Positions 1 through 14,400 of a stretch of 64,000 bases of DNA are shown here, in pieces (the stretch's first letter is position 1; every line of letters starts with the position of its first letter). A program made the position numbers and the translations under genes. The notes below the pieces were generated by a model. The model was not told where the DNA came from. It worked only from the letters and a program-made list of their open reading frames with translations, and searched no databases. The stretch is from Zonotrichia leucophrys gambelii (lineage: Eukaryota; Chordata; Aves; Passeriformes; Passerellidae). Location: assembly GCF_028769735.1 (NCBI RefSeq), contig NC_088171.1:131891533-131955532 (forward strand). Direction: 5' to 3'.

Positions 1-751
1 ACTTTCTTACTGAAAGATCTAGCCTAAAAGTAAATGGGGTAAGGTGGGAGGGAAAAACAAAACACAAAAAAAAGTACTTATCAGAAGAATTTAACATTTC
101 TGATTAAACATCACGTACTATATATCATGCTTAGAGGCAACACACTGTATTACCAGTGTTATCCCTTTTTATTTTGACATCCTGAAACTGCAACATTTCA
201 TTCCATGAAAGCTGTGTACAAAAGCAGTTAAACAAAAGTATGTAATACTGGCAGAGGCTTGCAAAAATACTTACATGATTTGACAGACCTCAAGACTACA
301 TACTATAAACCAGGGTAAATTAGCATGCCTTGTTCCAACAAAGTCCCAAGATGCATCTGGTTTAGTAAATACAGGTTAACTTTTTTTTTTCCCCCAATAG
401 ACAGATATGATGGAAGAACAGAAATGCATTTTTCTGAGTGCATCTTTTTGGTTCAATGTGGCCATCAGTCCCACGAGTCCATCTGTAAATGCTTTGGTTA
501 TGTATCTCAGACATCAAAATTATCTCAGTTCCTCAGTATCCACATATAAAAATCTAAAGCATGGCTGTATCAAATCTGCAGTTTAAACTCATATTCAAGT
601 CAGTACATCTAACAGAGCTGAACAAGTCTCCCTGTAATGCCTGTCTATAAAAACAAAATCCCTTCTTGTTTTGCCTTTTCTTACAGGCTAAAACAAACTA
701 ACTCTATAAATACTGATAGGAATGTGTGAGTTTGTAAAGTTTAGTTTTTCA

Positions 752-756
752 TGGAC
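752..756. repeat. Target-site duplication TGGAC (left copy)
   Basis: Five bases directly before the LTR, repeated exactly at 2109-2113 directly after it. Confidence 0.8.
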
Positions 757-2108
757 TGTCATGGTTTGAGCCTGGCACAGAGCCAGTGCCCCCATGAAAA
801 TGCCTCACCCTGGTGTCTGCTGTGAGATGTGACCAGGAATAAGCAAAACAGGCTCCAACTTAAACATAAAGAACACTTTATTACCTAAAACTACAGGAAA
901 AATAGGGAAAGACTATAAGGAAAAAGAAAGAAAATTGAAAACCTTACAAAAACCACTTTTCCTCCTCCCCACTCCCTGACTTTCCCAATCCAATACATTC
1001 TCTCAAAAACACCAACTGCCCAGCCCGGCACGACACTTTAGTATACTCAAACTGCAGTTCATGAAGAGGAAAGGAGTCCTTCTTGTTCCATAGGCTTCTG
1101 GAAACACACTGAAACCTCGGATGCTTCCTTGTCACTTCGGCACCGCCCGGGGGAAAAAAAAGTCCTTTTGCCGCTTGTGACATGTTCCTTCCATGCCCAG
1201 TGCTCTCACCACCGAGACATGGCCAGAGCTGCTTTTAGGGTGGTCTTTCAAGGATGCCTTGTCTCACTCCAAAAAGGCACAGTCTCTGCTTTTGGGACAA
1301 CTGTCCCCCCCATATTTTTCCAACCCCCTGGGGCCGGGGGGTCCTCACGAATGAACCCTCCTGGTTTTGAGGCACTGCCTCCCCCTAAATGCAGTCTGTG
1401 TCACAGGAACAACTGAGTCCATGGCTACAAGAAAAAGTCCAGCCAAAAGGCCACTCCAAATCATCTCTCCCCATCCAATCATCTCCACAATCTCCGGGCC
1501 AAAGTCCTTATCTCATCTCATCTCTCATCTCCCTTCTTATTCAGCTTCGAGGAGGATTAGCATTTTTGCAAGGCCCCAATCATGCAAGAAAGGGTTAAAA
1601 GTTTTCAGTCTCTGTCTGTCCTGGGACGAGATGATACTCCCACACGTGCTGCTGCTGCAGCCGGCCGGGCTCTCTCTCCCTCCCCCCTTCTCCTCCTGGC
1701 TGGCTGCCATCACATTCGGTGCCGCCGGCTCTCTTCTCCGGGGGGGGGGGGGGGGGGGGGGGGGGGGCTGGCTGCCCGATGTCTCGATGTCTCTTGGGGC
1801 TCCCCCACCCTTCCATCCTTGAAAGCCCCCTCAACCCCCACCTCTGTCCAGGCCCCAGGCCTACCGCATGGCGGCGCCTCCCCCGCCCAGCAGCAGCGGG
1901 CCGGGCAGGGGAAGAGATCTGACCTCTTTGCCCGACGATGTCCAAAAGAGGAAGTGCCAGGGCAGTGCCTTGCTTTTAACCCCTGTGTATTCTCGGAGGT
2001 GTGTCCAAACCCCACTGGCTACACCAGGTGTCAGTATAAAACCAAAACCTTCATTGGTTTGACCACAGCTTCCCAGAATTCCCACTCCTTCCTGGTCAAA
2101 CCATGACA
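757..2108 (-). mobile_element. Solo LTR of an avian endogenous retrovirus (ERVL-like)
   Basis: 1352 bp bounded by perfect 13-bp inverted ends, TGTCATGGTTTGA and TCAAACCATGACA, and flanked by the direct repeat TGGAC (752-756 and 2109-2113). TG...CA ends and a 5-bp target duplication are the marks of an LTR inserted by integrase; 5 bp suggests the ERVL group. On the minus strand an AATAAA lies about 120 bp before the 3' end, which sets the orientation. No internal gag-pol sequence is present, so it is probably a recombined solo LTR. It contains a 28-base G run at 1740-1767. It lies in the NDUFAF6 intron beyond exon 7. Open frames across it are not genes. Confidence 0.85.
1740..1767 (+). repeat. 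Poly-G run, 28 bases
   Basis: Uninterrupted G tract inside the solo LTR. Long G tracts can form quadruplexes and are prone to length errors in sequencing and assembly, so the exact length is doubtful. Confidence 0.95.
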
Positions 2109-3986
2109 TGGACCTTTCCAGAAAACTGAGAAAATGAGCCTGAAACTTTAGGAGGAAAAAAATATCGATCTTTTCAGAAGACAAATTATTTTAAAATTTT
2201 CAGATATAATAACACCTGTATGTGCATATCTATTTCTAAAATAGAAAAATGTTCTTCCCTGATCTAATGCTCTGCCCTTCTATTATTAATTGCAAATGAA
2301 AAAATAAAGTAGTCTTGTTTGGCCTTCTCAACCCAGAAGGGGTCACATGTCATTCAGAAAGCATTTAATCTCCCTTGATAAACTGAGTCCCATAACGATG
2401 TAGGACAACTGAGACAAATGCAAAAAACCAAAAGGGAGACCCTTTTTCACCAGAGGAATTGGGGAAGGGGTGCTGAAGAGAAAGAGGGAGAATGTTTAAA
2501 TGTATTTGTAGACTTTCAAAAGGAACACTTTGGGGGACTGACAGAGCATTTCCTTATATGCTTTTATGCTGATAAAACACACAATTCCTAAGGAAAACTG
2601 CAATCTTCATTATCATATTTTGCCACCTGCTGGTCAGCAGCTGCAGTGTCAGGAAGACCTGACCATATTCCAGAAACCTTTTTCTCAAGATTAAGGGCCA
2701 CACTACTACAGTATGCTTCATGTAACATGGCTGAGACTCCATTCAGCATTTCAGATTTAGGTGTCTTCTGGCTGTGAAACAGGGGTGGTAATTGCTACTC
2801 TCATCCTCTAAAATACATGGTTTGAGTAATAAATGCCGAGATAGCTGAAACCTCTCTGCAGGTTTGAACCTTACCCTACCCTGTAATCCCAACTAAAACT
2901 AAGGATAAGTGGCTGTGAAGACCCTTAGGCAAAACAAAATGGTGATTTTATACAACAGAACAGATGCATTTAAAGGCACCAGCCCATTATATCTACCTAA
3001 GGTCCTGAAATACCCAGCAAATGCTGCTAGCAAAAGCCCATTTCATCCATTAGGCAGAAAGTATCCTGTCCTTGCATTAACAGAGACCATCTGATTATGA
3101 AGGAGGCCAATACTCTGGCACTGCTGCCAGCTATGGCCAGTTCAAGTGGTTTGAACACTCTACAGTTCCTGCACTGTCCACAATTCACTGATGATGGGAG
3201 ACTAGAAACAAGTATTCAGAGAGGAATTTTTTAAAAATTTTAATTAAGGTGATATAACCCACCCATTAAAAAACATACAAAGGGGAAAGAAAATGGGAGG
3301 AGTGCCAGGATCAACATTCAGTTGAATAAAATGCTAATGTTGCCCTAATCTGGTTTCTTGGTATTTATACTTTTCTCCTTAGTCTCCAATGACATGATCA
3401 CATTGCATACTTTCCACAGGACCCTCCCAGTGCATAACATGGGCAGGGCTCTAGGAATGAAGTGGGAAGAAAGGAGGCCAGTTCTCTTCAGAAGTTGGTA
3501 GGCTCATGTTGGGAACCAGGGGACCAATGCACTATGAATTATCAAATTACCTGAAAGGTTCTGAAGAACCAAATTCTTTTTCTGCTTCTATCCCAAAGTT
3601 TTCATACAACACCAGCAACCAAATTTAAATATGTGGACCATAAATACACATTACTTATTTTTCATGCCGTCCATTCTTGATATGAGGCATTTCAGGCCAT
3701 GCACTTGGCATTTTTCTTAGCCAAAAGGCAATGGGTTTTATACACTGTACATTATGGGTTGAAGGGTGGAGAATAAAAAAAAAAAATCAAAATATTTCAG
3801 CTTGAACAAAAATAATTGACAGTTTTGATGTTGTACTTTGTCTCTGTTCCCTACTTCTAAATGGAATAAACAGTTTTCTTGGGCATGTGACCACAAAAAC
3901 TGAGACATCAGGTTAAACAACATGAACAGGAATGCCTTAAATGTGAATTATAATTAGTGTATGAAAAATAAAGCCAAAGGGTACAA

Positions 3987-4317
3987 AGAATCATAGAATG
4001 GTTTGGGTTGGAAGGGATCATCTGGTTCCAATCCCAGCCATGGGCAGGGACACTTCCCACTAGACCAGGCTGCTCAAATCCCCATGTAACCTGCCCGTGG
4101 ACACTTCCAGGGATTCTGGGCACTGGACTTCAGTTTCTCTGGGCAATCTGTAACAGTGTCTCATCACCCCCACAGTAAAAAATTTCTTCCTAACATCTAA
4201 TCTAAACCTGCTGTCATTCAGATTAAAGCCATTTCCCCTTGTCCTTAATGCCCTTGTAAGAAGTCCCTCTCTGGCTTTCTTGTAGGCTCCCTTTAGGTAC
4301 TGGAGGGCTGTTACAAC
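3987..4317 (-). mobile_element. CR1 LINE 3' fragment
   Basis: Begins with the inverted CR1 tail AGAATCATAGAATGG and GGTTGGAAGGGATCAT, and runs back through the inverted 3' UTR (cccacagtaaaaaatttct, taatctaaacctgctgtc). It is 5'-truncated, in an NDUFAF6 intron. Confidence 0.9.
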
Positions 4318-5311
4318 ATATGCACATTATTAACATAAAACAAAAACATTTATCAGCTCACTGACTGAACAAACCAGGGATGCCGAATTTGACTTTCAGA
4401 AAAAAGATGAAGGGCTCCCCTATGTGGATTGCATAAGATACTGTGATCACAGGTAATGCTGTAATTGAGGATTGTATTAATGGTGCAAATGCAGAGATAA
4501 ATCTGGCGTTTCTTTACTCTAAAGTGCTATCTTTCCAGACTACCTTGACTGGAACACTGGGTGCAATACTCAAAGTGTACATGTACTTGTAAGAAGCTCT
4601 TTGTAGCACTTTGGTTTCCAGCTAGAGGAAGACAAAGCATTGCCAATAAAACATTTTTCTGCTTTTGTACTGGGCACTAGGCAAACATCTCATAATGCAG
4701 CTAGAATAAAAGCATGAAAGAAAAAATAGAGTAGAAATCTGCAGTTCTTCAGGGCCCATCATCCACTGCTCCAACCAAACAGACTTTCCTAATTGCCTTG
4801 GCTGCATGCCAGGAAAGAAATAAACAGAAAGCACCTTTCTCAACATAGCTTTGGGCATGGCTGGTCACGTCAGGGAATGAATCCCCCCTCCCACACACAC
4901 GAACCAGCAGTTAAAGACAACATGCTCTGTTTTCCTGGCAGCCATTCCACGGTGAAATCCGTATGCAGATGTTCTTTCTATGGTGCTCATCCCATGCTGG
5001 CACATTGCTGCATTTATAAAAGTCTACTAAAGTTTCTCTTCCAGTAATAATTCTTTTAGGCAGCATTTATGTATATGAAATTGGACCTGGCTGTGAGTAA
5101 ACTGTCTCCTGTACATAAAGATAATATTCATACAGAAGTAGTTGTAATATTTGAATCTTTAATGTGGTGGGATTTTTTTAGTGTAAACTCTCAAAATAAA
5201 AAAGGGCAAAGTATGTAAAGTATGCAGCTTTAGGTCTTCTAACAACAAATGCTTTGTGAAGACTAGCATCAGTTATGTTTATTTAGATAAATAAAAGAAA
5301 AGGAATCTCAC

Positions 5312-5413
5312 ATGTTCTAGATGAATATGGGCCTGGCTGGCGATGTCATAAATTACATCTCTTACATTTTTCTCTTGCTTGCCTCTTATGAAATCCTCTT
5401 GTGAAACTCCATG
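5312..5413 (-). CDS. NDUFAF6: NDUFAF6 coding exon 7 (last exon seen in window)
   Basis: 102 nt (34 codons, phase 0). Acceptor CTATGTCTAG|CATGGAG, donor GAACAT|GTGAGA. It encodes HGVSQEDF, then [21 protein letters not shown], matching the human exon. Human continues with ARSFHKTVPVKAFPAFL; no reverse-complement match was found in positions 1-5300, so the gene leaves the window here. Confidence 0.93.
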
Positions 5414-8400
5414 CTAGACATAGGAAGGAAAACCAAAATCAAAAAAGAGAAAAAACCCTCTAAAAATATCAAGTTTCCATTTTTGCTTCTCAAAAACCTG
5501 TCCCAGCAATGAAGCTAAGGACTAAAGACTAAAACAGCCTAAGTGTTCTACCACTGCTCTCTCATTTTTAATTCCCCTTCTTTTGATCAGTCACTTGGAA
5601 CAAAATCAAGAAAATAAAGAGAACAGTTGGTACAGACTCTCTGCACAAGTTTGTTTCCTAAAATTTTGTGGTCAGTAAGATTACAAAGTCAGATTTCCAA
5701 GTTTGGAGGATTTAGATCAGGTTAGATACCCAATTTTTAAAACCATAATCCAAGAATCAATATTAAGCAGAAGACAGCCCATAACAGTAACAGCTATCAA
5801 GAAGCCATGCTGGCTTTTGAATCTTGGGATTGGTGTGCACATCCCACGCTCACAAAAAACCAACAACCAACAAAACATGAAACAAAGCCGTCTCCAAAAA
5901 CCAACCAACCAACCCCAGAACCACCAGAAAAGAGCCAAAAAGCCAACTCCAAACTTATTCTTTGACTACAGTGACCAATGTTAACACAGAATATGGCATA
6001 TTCAGAATTGCACCAGCTGCCACGCCTCTCAACCACACTGAGGCATGTGAGAGCTGTATGAAGGTGGGCAGAAAGGATTCACAGGAGGTACAGAGTCAGG
6101 AGAACTCCACAGTTCTTGCCAGCAGCTGAAAAGCTTACAAGATTGTCTGCACAGAAGGGATACAAGCTGTTTTTACAGTTTCACTGCAGAACACCTTCCA
6201 TGGCAAGGAATGACTGAATTTTCAGGCTATGTTTGAAAAGCTGAAATTTGGAAGGCCTCCCATAACAGGCAGTCCCAGAAGGGCTGAAAGGAGAGTGCAA
6301 TTCCTTTCTGTTGTCTTATAACCCTGACCTATATTAGTATCTTTAGTATCTGACCTATATTAGTACCTTAGAATCATTTCATCATTTTTTGCAGCTACCT
6401 ACATTACTAGACTTCCAATTCAAATTTTTAACTGTATTGAAATTATATTCAGAAAATACTAACACAACCACCTTAGGCATCACCGTAATTGCATAAATTT
6501 TGGTTAAGTTGAAAAAGAACAGTATTAGCATCTAAAAATAAAGACTGGAAATGAAGGACTAACAGCTGAGATGCCTACAGATTAAACCAGGGAATATTAA
6601 TGAAAAATTCCAAGCTTTAATCTCATTTTATCTAAACTGACAGATCTGCCAAATTCCAGTGTAAATCTGATGTACAGTTTAAATTGGAGGGCTATACCAT
6701 CTCCTATAAATGTATGGAATATAGGCCTATAACTGTAAAATGTGGAACAGGAAAAAACCCACAAACCACCAGCACATTATGAAAAGGTAATAAAGAGAAG
6801 CACAAAAAGATTTTTTAAAGTAAAATTTCTCACAGTGCTTCCTTTATGGTGATAGGAAAAGAAAAAAAACAGGAAAAAACCCAGATCCAACTCCAAAACA
6901 CAAACCCCCAGGACCCATTCTGTATATGCATTTTTATACATTATTGGAAAAATTCCTGAAACCTAAAATATTAATACATTTAATAATAACAGACAAACCC
7001 CTAAGGGAAATCTAGAGTTTCTTGAAGTTTCTTGAAGATCACTGCTCTCACTTCCCAAAAGATATAAAGCCGTGAAAATTACCAGGCCAGAAGAATGAGT
7101 AAAAATAAAGAAAAAACATACCATTTCTTTCTGGCATAATAAATTATGATCTCATACCTAGCCTTGAGAAACAGAGATAGAAAAACTACACTGTTCAATT
7201 CCAGACTATTTGCTTCTCTTACCAACATACAAATGTCCATGGGAAGAAAGACCTTTTGTCTTGTACAGTGATAAGGAGTTGCTCTTAAACAGGTAACTAT
7301 GCCTTGTGCTTTCCCAATGTGACTGGCTGCATGGTCAGCATGGATGTCCCTCACACCTAAAATTGCAGAAACAATATGTTTAGGAACATGCAGTCAGGCC
7401 TGTTGAGGGGTATGGTCTTCTCTGATGTGTATCACAGTCATACTTTAGGAAAGCTACATGCATTGGTCCATCATAGAACTGTTCATGTGAATAAACTGCT
7501 TTGAGATCTCAACTCAGAGGTGCAAAACAGCAGGAAAATTCATTCATTTCCACATTCAGGAGCAAGATGCCTCTTGTTGCAGTATCTGCAAAGGATATAC
7601 TTAGAAGAGCAGCACCTATTCAGATATATAACACTGGTACACAAACTCACTTTCATTGGCATATCCTCTCCCAGGATAACAGTATTCCAAGAACTGCTTT
7701 TCCTGCCAGAAAAAGTCATTCAAGTGTGAGATTTCTGACAAGCATTAATGCTTTCAGTGTGGTTTCATGATTAGCTGCAGCTGATTCATCAGTGTAGTGA
7801 AGTCAAAGAGAAATGATCCTATGCTTCACTTCCCAAACCCATTTCTCTGCCCCTTCCCTTGTGCTGTCAGGAGCAATGAGGCAAACTGAATCAGATCAAC
7901 AAAACCACAGAAAACTAATGTTAGTTACTGCACAGACACATAAACTGTGAGAACTGAAAGAGGAAGGTGAGTGGGGCAGAGCAGCACCATTGCTCTTCAT
8001 GGCAAGACCATACAAGCTTGGCTTAGACTGATCATAAAACTGAGCTAGGATAAAATGAAAATTTGAATTAAAATTTACAAAAACTCTTAACAGAAGCAGC
8101 ATTCTACAAAGAAAGCAATGGGGATACAGCAATTACAGATCAATGAGCCCAACTGACATCTGGAAATAACACTGGGGGTACCAGATTCACTGCAGAAGCC
8201 TGTCTGGGTCTTCAGTGGGTCTCAGAATCCTCTGTGAAAGACTGACTATACCCACACTACAGGGACTGATTTTAGCAATGGCAGCAGAAAGCAAAGTGTG
8301 GCTTGGAGGAAACAATGGATATTATTTACTAACTACTTAAGTAATTAGTTAGAGAGCACAAATATTAGTATTTTTAAATTACAGGAGTTGAGAGGAAGCA

Positions 8401-11400
8401 CCAGGACTTCAGATGACAGGATTACCAGCCAAAATGAGCTTGACAAAAGAAACAATCTGAAATCAGCAAGAATATAACAGCACTAGTACTGGGAGAGTAC
8501 ACATGGGGAGAGATACAACAGGAGACTTGTCAAAAATAAGGAGTCTAAAGAGCACAAGAAATTTAGCAAACATGACCTGAATGAAACCAGGTCCACCTAG
8601 TCTAGAAAACAGTGCTGATGGGCAACCAAGAAAGGGGCTATATTTGATTAGTTTCTCAATTTGTGGGGAAAAATAACAAAAGTTAACTGTTTAATATGCA
8701 GTGGAGGAGACTTTTGCTTAGATATTTTGTTACATTTGTATATTTAAGAGAAGTTAAATATGACAACAGAAGACTTAAAATATCCAGACTCTCCATACAG
8801 ATTTTCAAAAACAGTTTTATCTGATTTGTACAAGGAGTGAGTGATCCAAGCATGACTGAACTTATTCAGGATTTCTCAGAATGGAAGACACTGGCATTTC
8901 TCATGGTCCTACATTTCTTCAATAAAAGATTCAGAAAGATATTTGCAGCATTTCACTGACTTCCTACTGAGGAAGCAAACATCAGATGTTAAGAAATAAG
9001 TTCCTCAATTCTTTCAAAGAAGAATGTACTCACCATCTCTCTTTTTACTTCTCCTTTTTCTATTTCTTTTTTAACTTTTAACATCAGTATTTGCCTTTCA
9101 TCAGATTAGTCTGACAAGCAAGAGGAAAATATTGCCACTACAATACTAAACAATAAATAATAATAGTAACAACAATGATATTAACAATATTAATAATATT
9201 AATAATAATTTGGGGGTTTTTCACCTTTTTTTTACATCCAAGCTCATATTGCGAATACTTCCATAATGCAAGAGATACCTAAATGAAAATTACCCTTTTC
9301 TTCACTACAAATGAATAGTTCTTTCCCAATCTGTGGTTCTTACATTAGACATGACAAAGACAGTAGTTCTTGATCACAGGGATCATTTTGTTGCATTTTT
9401 TTCTAGCTCTTCAATTATTGATAGTTAACCTACTTCTAGGAAGAGGAGAGGATTCAGACCCAAATTTAAAACATCACCAAAGGAAGTTTGTAGATTGGGA
9501 AGTTGGCTGTTTCAAGACAATCAGTGTCCATCACTGCAATACAGAACAACAGCTGCAGGATACCTACAGCGCTTTGTATTCTGATAAGCAGGAATAATTG
9601 AAATACAGTGAAGAGCTGAATTTTCCACATGCTGTAGGAGGAGCAAGAACAGAGAAAACCAAGCAACAAAGAACAGTAGGAAACTGCACTTCAATGAGCT
9701 CTGCACTGAGCAGCTTCCAAGGAAAGTAGCGTTCTAGGACAGCTGCAGTACAATTCCACATTTATAGTTCAGCATTCAAAACATATCTGAAATTCTACCT
9801 AGGACAGCTTTTACTGAAATTAAACTCCAGTAGGAAAAGAAAAGGGTTTTTGAAATACCAGTAAATATTGCACTTGCACTAATGAGTCATCAGCAAAACC
9901 GAGAAAGGTGAAAACACCTACCCAGTGTTTCCAAGGTGAGGTACAAGAGAGCGCTCTGAGTGTTCTCAGCGTATGTTTCCAGCTCCTGGATGTTACGGTA
10001 CGGCCGATCATCCAAATTCTTCTCCTGGAACATAAACACGGAGCTTCAGTAGAATGCAAACATAACTGCTGTTTGTACAGGCTTATTACTACGGCCATGT
10101 CAATCCAATGCACCACCAAAAACAAAAAAGGACAAAATTGAGAGACTGAGAGAGAGTATAAAGTCAGATAGAAGCCCTCATTAAAGCTTACAGCAAACCT
10201 AACAAATAACTACGCTCAACTGCGGCCAAAGAGCAAATACAACTTTCTGCAATAATATGAAATCAGAATTCTCCATAAAAAAGGAAACAGCAAAACAAAA
10301 ACATCATATGGTATTCTTACATTATAGGGTTGTCAGTATTCAATTTGCATCTGAAGCAGAGAGAAATTTAGATAAACAGGAACGTATTTTTTAAAAACAT
10401 AAAGTAAATCTATGAAATGCACAGAAGTGTTAAAGTCATGTAAAAACCCATAGATTCGTAGAATCATAGAGTGGTTTGGGTTGGAAGGGACTTTAAAGAT
10501 CATTCTAGCTCCAAGTTCTCTGCCATGAACATGGAAACCTTCTACCAGACCAGGTTGCTCAGAAGTCCACCCAACCCCTGAACACCTCATAAAGAGGCCA
10601 CAACCTCTTTGGGCAACCTCTTCCAGTGTCTCACCATCCCCACAGTAAACAATTTCTTTCTCAGAACTAATCTAAACCTACCCTTCTTCATCTCAAGGCC
10701 ACTCTCTCTTGTCCTATCACTACATTCCCTTGTCAAAAGTCCCTCTCCAGCTCTCGTAAGCCCCTTCCAGGTACTGGAAGGCGCTCTAAAGGTCTCCCCA
10801 GAGCCTTCTCTTCCCCAGAATCAACAGCCCCAAATCTCTCAGCCTGGACACAGGAGAAGTGTTCCAGCCCTCTGAACAACTTAGTGGTGCTTACAAATAA
10901 TACATCCAAAATAATAAAATACACCCAAAACTGTAACATCCTCCAGCATGCCTCCTGTCCTAGCGGTTCCTATGCTTAAAATAAACCACTCTAAAGACTA
11001 AAAAAGTCTTAACATTAAGAAAGTCTGAAGTCTTTCATAGCAATGACCCTCTGCAAGTAACTGACCATCAACTTGCTCAATTTATAGCTTCATGAGACAC
11101 TTTAGCAGCAAAATTAGCTTAGGAGATCCCTGCACTCTGCTTTTCATTCTTGTCCTTGTGTCAGAGTTTGTAGCAACATCACTGTACCAGTGATGCTCTT
11201 AACCTTGTTTTTCCCAAGAAAAAAGGTGGCTATTTTAAACTTCATGTGATTTGAATGGTCCAGTTTACACCACTGCTTAGAAAAAACTCCACAGCCATGA
11301 TAAGGAGTAGCATGAAAGTGTGGCAGAAGGGTTCAGATAGGTCACTTAAATTTTGAGATTTTATATCCACATGAATTCACAAACTACATCAATTTAAGAC

Positions 11401-14400
11401 ATAAAATAAACAAAGGATTCTATTAGCCATTTTTGAAGAAAGAACAGAAACTATGAAGAGTAGGATCAAGGAAGAATTTTTTAAAATGTAGCAGTATAAC
11501 TTTTAAAGAGAAATACTACTGTCTGGAAAATTACATAAGCTTTTTTTTACATGCAAACCTATAAAAATAAGAAAAAGAAAACCCAAATATGACTAAAGCC
11601 AGAATCAGTCTCTGAAGGGTAAATACTTACTCTTTCATCTATGATCTTCATGAACCACATTTTAGTCAAGTTATGCCTCTTGACAGCCTGAAAATTATAA
11701 AATAAAACCTCCTCGTTAATGTACACAAAGTGATGGTAGTACTGCTTCTGAAGGCTGAAATAATTTCAGGTATTTAATACAAGACTTGTATTCACTGGGT
11801 TAAATCAAAGTGGCAAGTCAGTGGAAAATGAGAATCTTCTTCAAATACAAAAATTTTCAGCTGGCATTTACAGCAAGTTGCTGCACACAGAAAAATGAAA
11901 TACCAGACATCATGCCAGCAAACTAAAAGCATTTCTTTAAAAATGTTTATGAAATTAATGTATTCTTGGAGTCATATGTTCCCACAAAATATTTGCAGAT
12001 AACTATATTCACTTTCCAAAAAGAACAGAGTTTCCTCCAGAGCCTAGCAATAAAAATATTTCCCCTGTAAATTCTCAAGAAAATGTCAGCACAACATACC
12101 AATACATACTGTAAAGACAGAATGCTAACAAAGCAATACAATTAATATTATGGGTTTGTTTAAAGAAATATTGCACAGCATCTCATATTTACACATTCTT
12201 CTTTTGGTTCTTGTCTTATATTTCACTTCCTTCCTGTGCCACTTCATTCTATCAACTTACCTTCAATCCTCTTAATGCCACACTTTTAATTTTTCAGAAC
12301 ACATTTTCAGAAAGGCTACAATCACATGTGAAAACATCTATAAACAAAATTTAGGGAGCAGATTTCTCACTGTTTAGTCCTCATTGCTCACTTTCAACTT
12401 CTTCTTTACATCTATCATATTAGTAAATATTTTTCAAGGTTTTACAAGACCAGATCTTCTAGATTCTATAAATTCTACTTGAGACAGTACTTGGTACACA
12501 AAAAGGAAAATTTTAAGTTATAACTACAAATATTGTTTTTTAGTCTCACTTGTTCACCTCACATATCATTTTGTAAATTAAATCCTTGGAATACTAACAG
12601 GTCAAGACTTAAAGGACCAAAATCAACTATGCTAAATTACCTAATTTGTACATTACATCCATTACTTCATTCAAACACATGGGTCCTCATTTCTCAGAAG
12701 TTTGACAAATTGGCTTCTTCCACAGAAATGAACAGAGAATTAAGTCTCACTTTTCATACATTCAAAACAGACAGAAAAGATCACGCATTGTACAGTTGCT
12801 GTGTAAGTTTATATAAAAGTCACCAAGAGGTGAGCTATTAATAATTCTAGAAATACTATTAAAGGCTACTTGTCTACTTTACTAGTCTATAAAAATTTGG
12901 AACCTACGTGCAAGTATTATGGGATATATAAAACTTCAGGAACACACTTAAGCATCATTAACTTAAATTTATTCTGGAAAATCACATTGTCCTCATATAA
13001 ACTCAACAGCAACAAAGGAATATACATAGAATATGCTGTACAAAGACACGTTAATTCTACTAACAGCTCTGCAATACTTGTGAGTTCAGGTATTTCCAAA
13101 TCCTTTTTTCTAAGAATTGCAATGACATTCTTGGGTATTTGTGAAGTCATGGGCTTCAAATAGGTCACTCTTGGGGTATTTGCTGAAATATGGAAATAAA
13201 ATCCCATCCTGACTGCAAAAGTTACCAAGTCACATTAAATTGTTAGTTCACTCCAGTGCTCTGCAGTGCTTTGAGCTATCAGAGCTCCTAAAATTACTTT
13301 CTGAATTATTTTTCATCATCTTATTTTGCAAGCAGTTTTGTCTGGAATGTATTATATTGGTCTTCCTTTATTAGAATCATACCTGAGGTGAAATCTCACC
13401 AAAGACCATTCTTCTTCCACTTCAAAACCAATTTTCTGTTTTGTGAGAAGGGAGTACATCTGGCAGTCTTAGCTACTGGAGAGGGTTGCAATTGGTACCC
13501 CAGAATCAGAACAACTTCTATCTGAATACAGTACTGGTTTTGGCTGGGATGGAGTTAATTTTCTTCACAGCACTTTTATGGTGCTGTGTTCTGGATCTGT
13601 GCTGGAAACAGTGTTGTCGGTTGGAAGAGATGCCACACAGCACACACAAAACACTGACATTACTTCCCACAGTAATATTAAAGCAGATTTTAGGACAAGA
13701 AAGGTGTATTTTACCCTCCACAGCTCTGTAGCAACGGGCTGATGTGGTGGGTTATCGCTGTATATGTCCTCCACAGCGTCCCTCCAGAACTGCATCCGCA
13801 TCAAACCTGTTGCCTTCTGAGTTATGGAGTCTTTAATCTGGAAAGGACACATCCGGAGTGAGATTCAGTGTCTTTAACACACTTGGTCTATCTATGATGA
13901 AAAGACAGACACAGGACACAGTCAAACTCAGAAGAGAAAGAGCTCAGTTCTGAACTGACATTTATTCCTCATAAAGCTTCAGAACACTGCATAGAGTAAA
14001 TGTAAAATCTTCACCACAACCTGATTTTGAAACCCACAGAGATTAAATGTTGGGTAACCCTCAATTTAGCTTTTTTCCTGGAAGGAATAAGAGCAGTGGT
14101 GACAGCAGCGAGGGAGGGCACACCATGGGCTGCCAGAAGCACAGCCTACAGAAGCTGGTGAGGGATTTTGCCTGGTCAGCTCATTTCCTGGATTGCTCCC
14201 TTCTGGCAAGCACTGCCAACCTTCCTGGTTGCACTGGCAGTTTCTGGCACCTTGCAAATCGGAGAGACTGCAGCCACTCCTCTCCCACAACTCTCTAACT
14301 ACAAACTTCCCTCCTGCAGCCTTTTCATCACCTTGCTTCTGCCAACAAAGGCTTGGTTCTGATTATGGCATCCCATTTTTTTAGCAACCTGTTACAGTTA

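Larger units (their letters stand above)
1..5311 (-). other. NDUFAF6: NDUFAF6 intron beyond exon 7 (partial)
   Basis: Apart from the solo LTR and the CR1 fragment listed separately, this is AT-rich sequence without recognisable exons. Confidence 0.65.

Noticed and set aside
1129..2106. Several open frames inside 757-2108
   Set aside because: They lie within a solo LTR and include the poly-G run; not genes.
1..5300. Search for the last NDUFAF6 exons
   Set aside because: No reverse-complement match to the conserved C-terminal codons was found; they must lie outside the window.
8100..8700. Possible LINE RT remnant ([15 protein letters not shown] codons near 8135)
   Set aside because: Only one short RT-like phrase; the surrounding frames do not continue in LINE order, so it may be chance.
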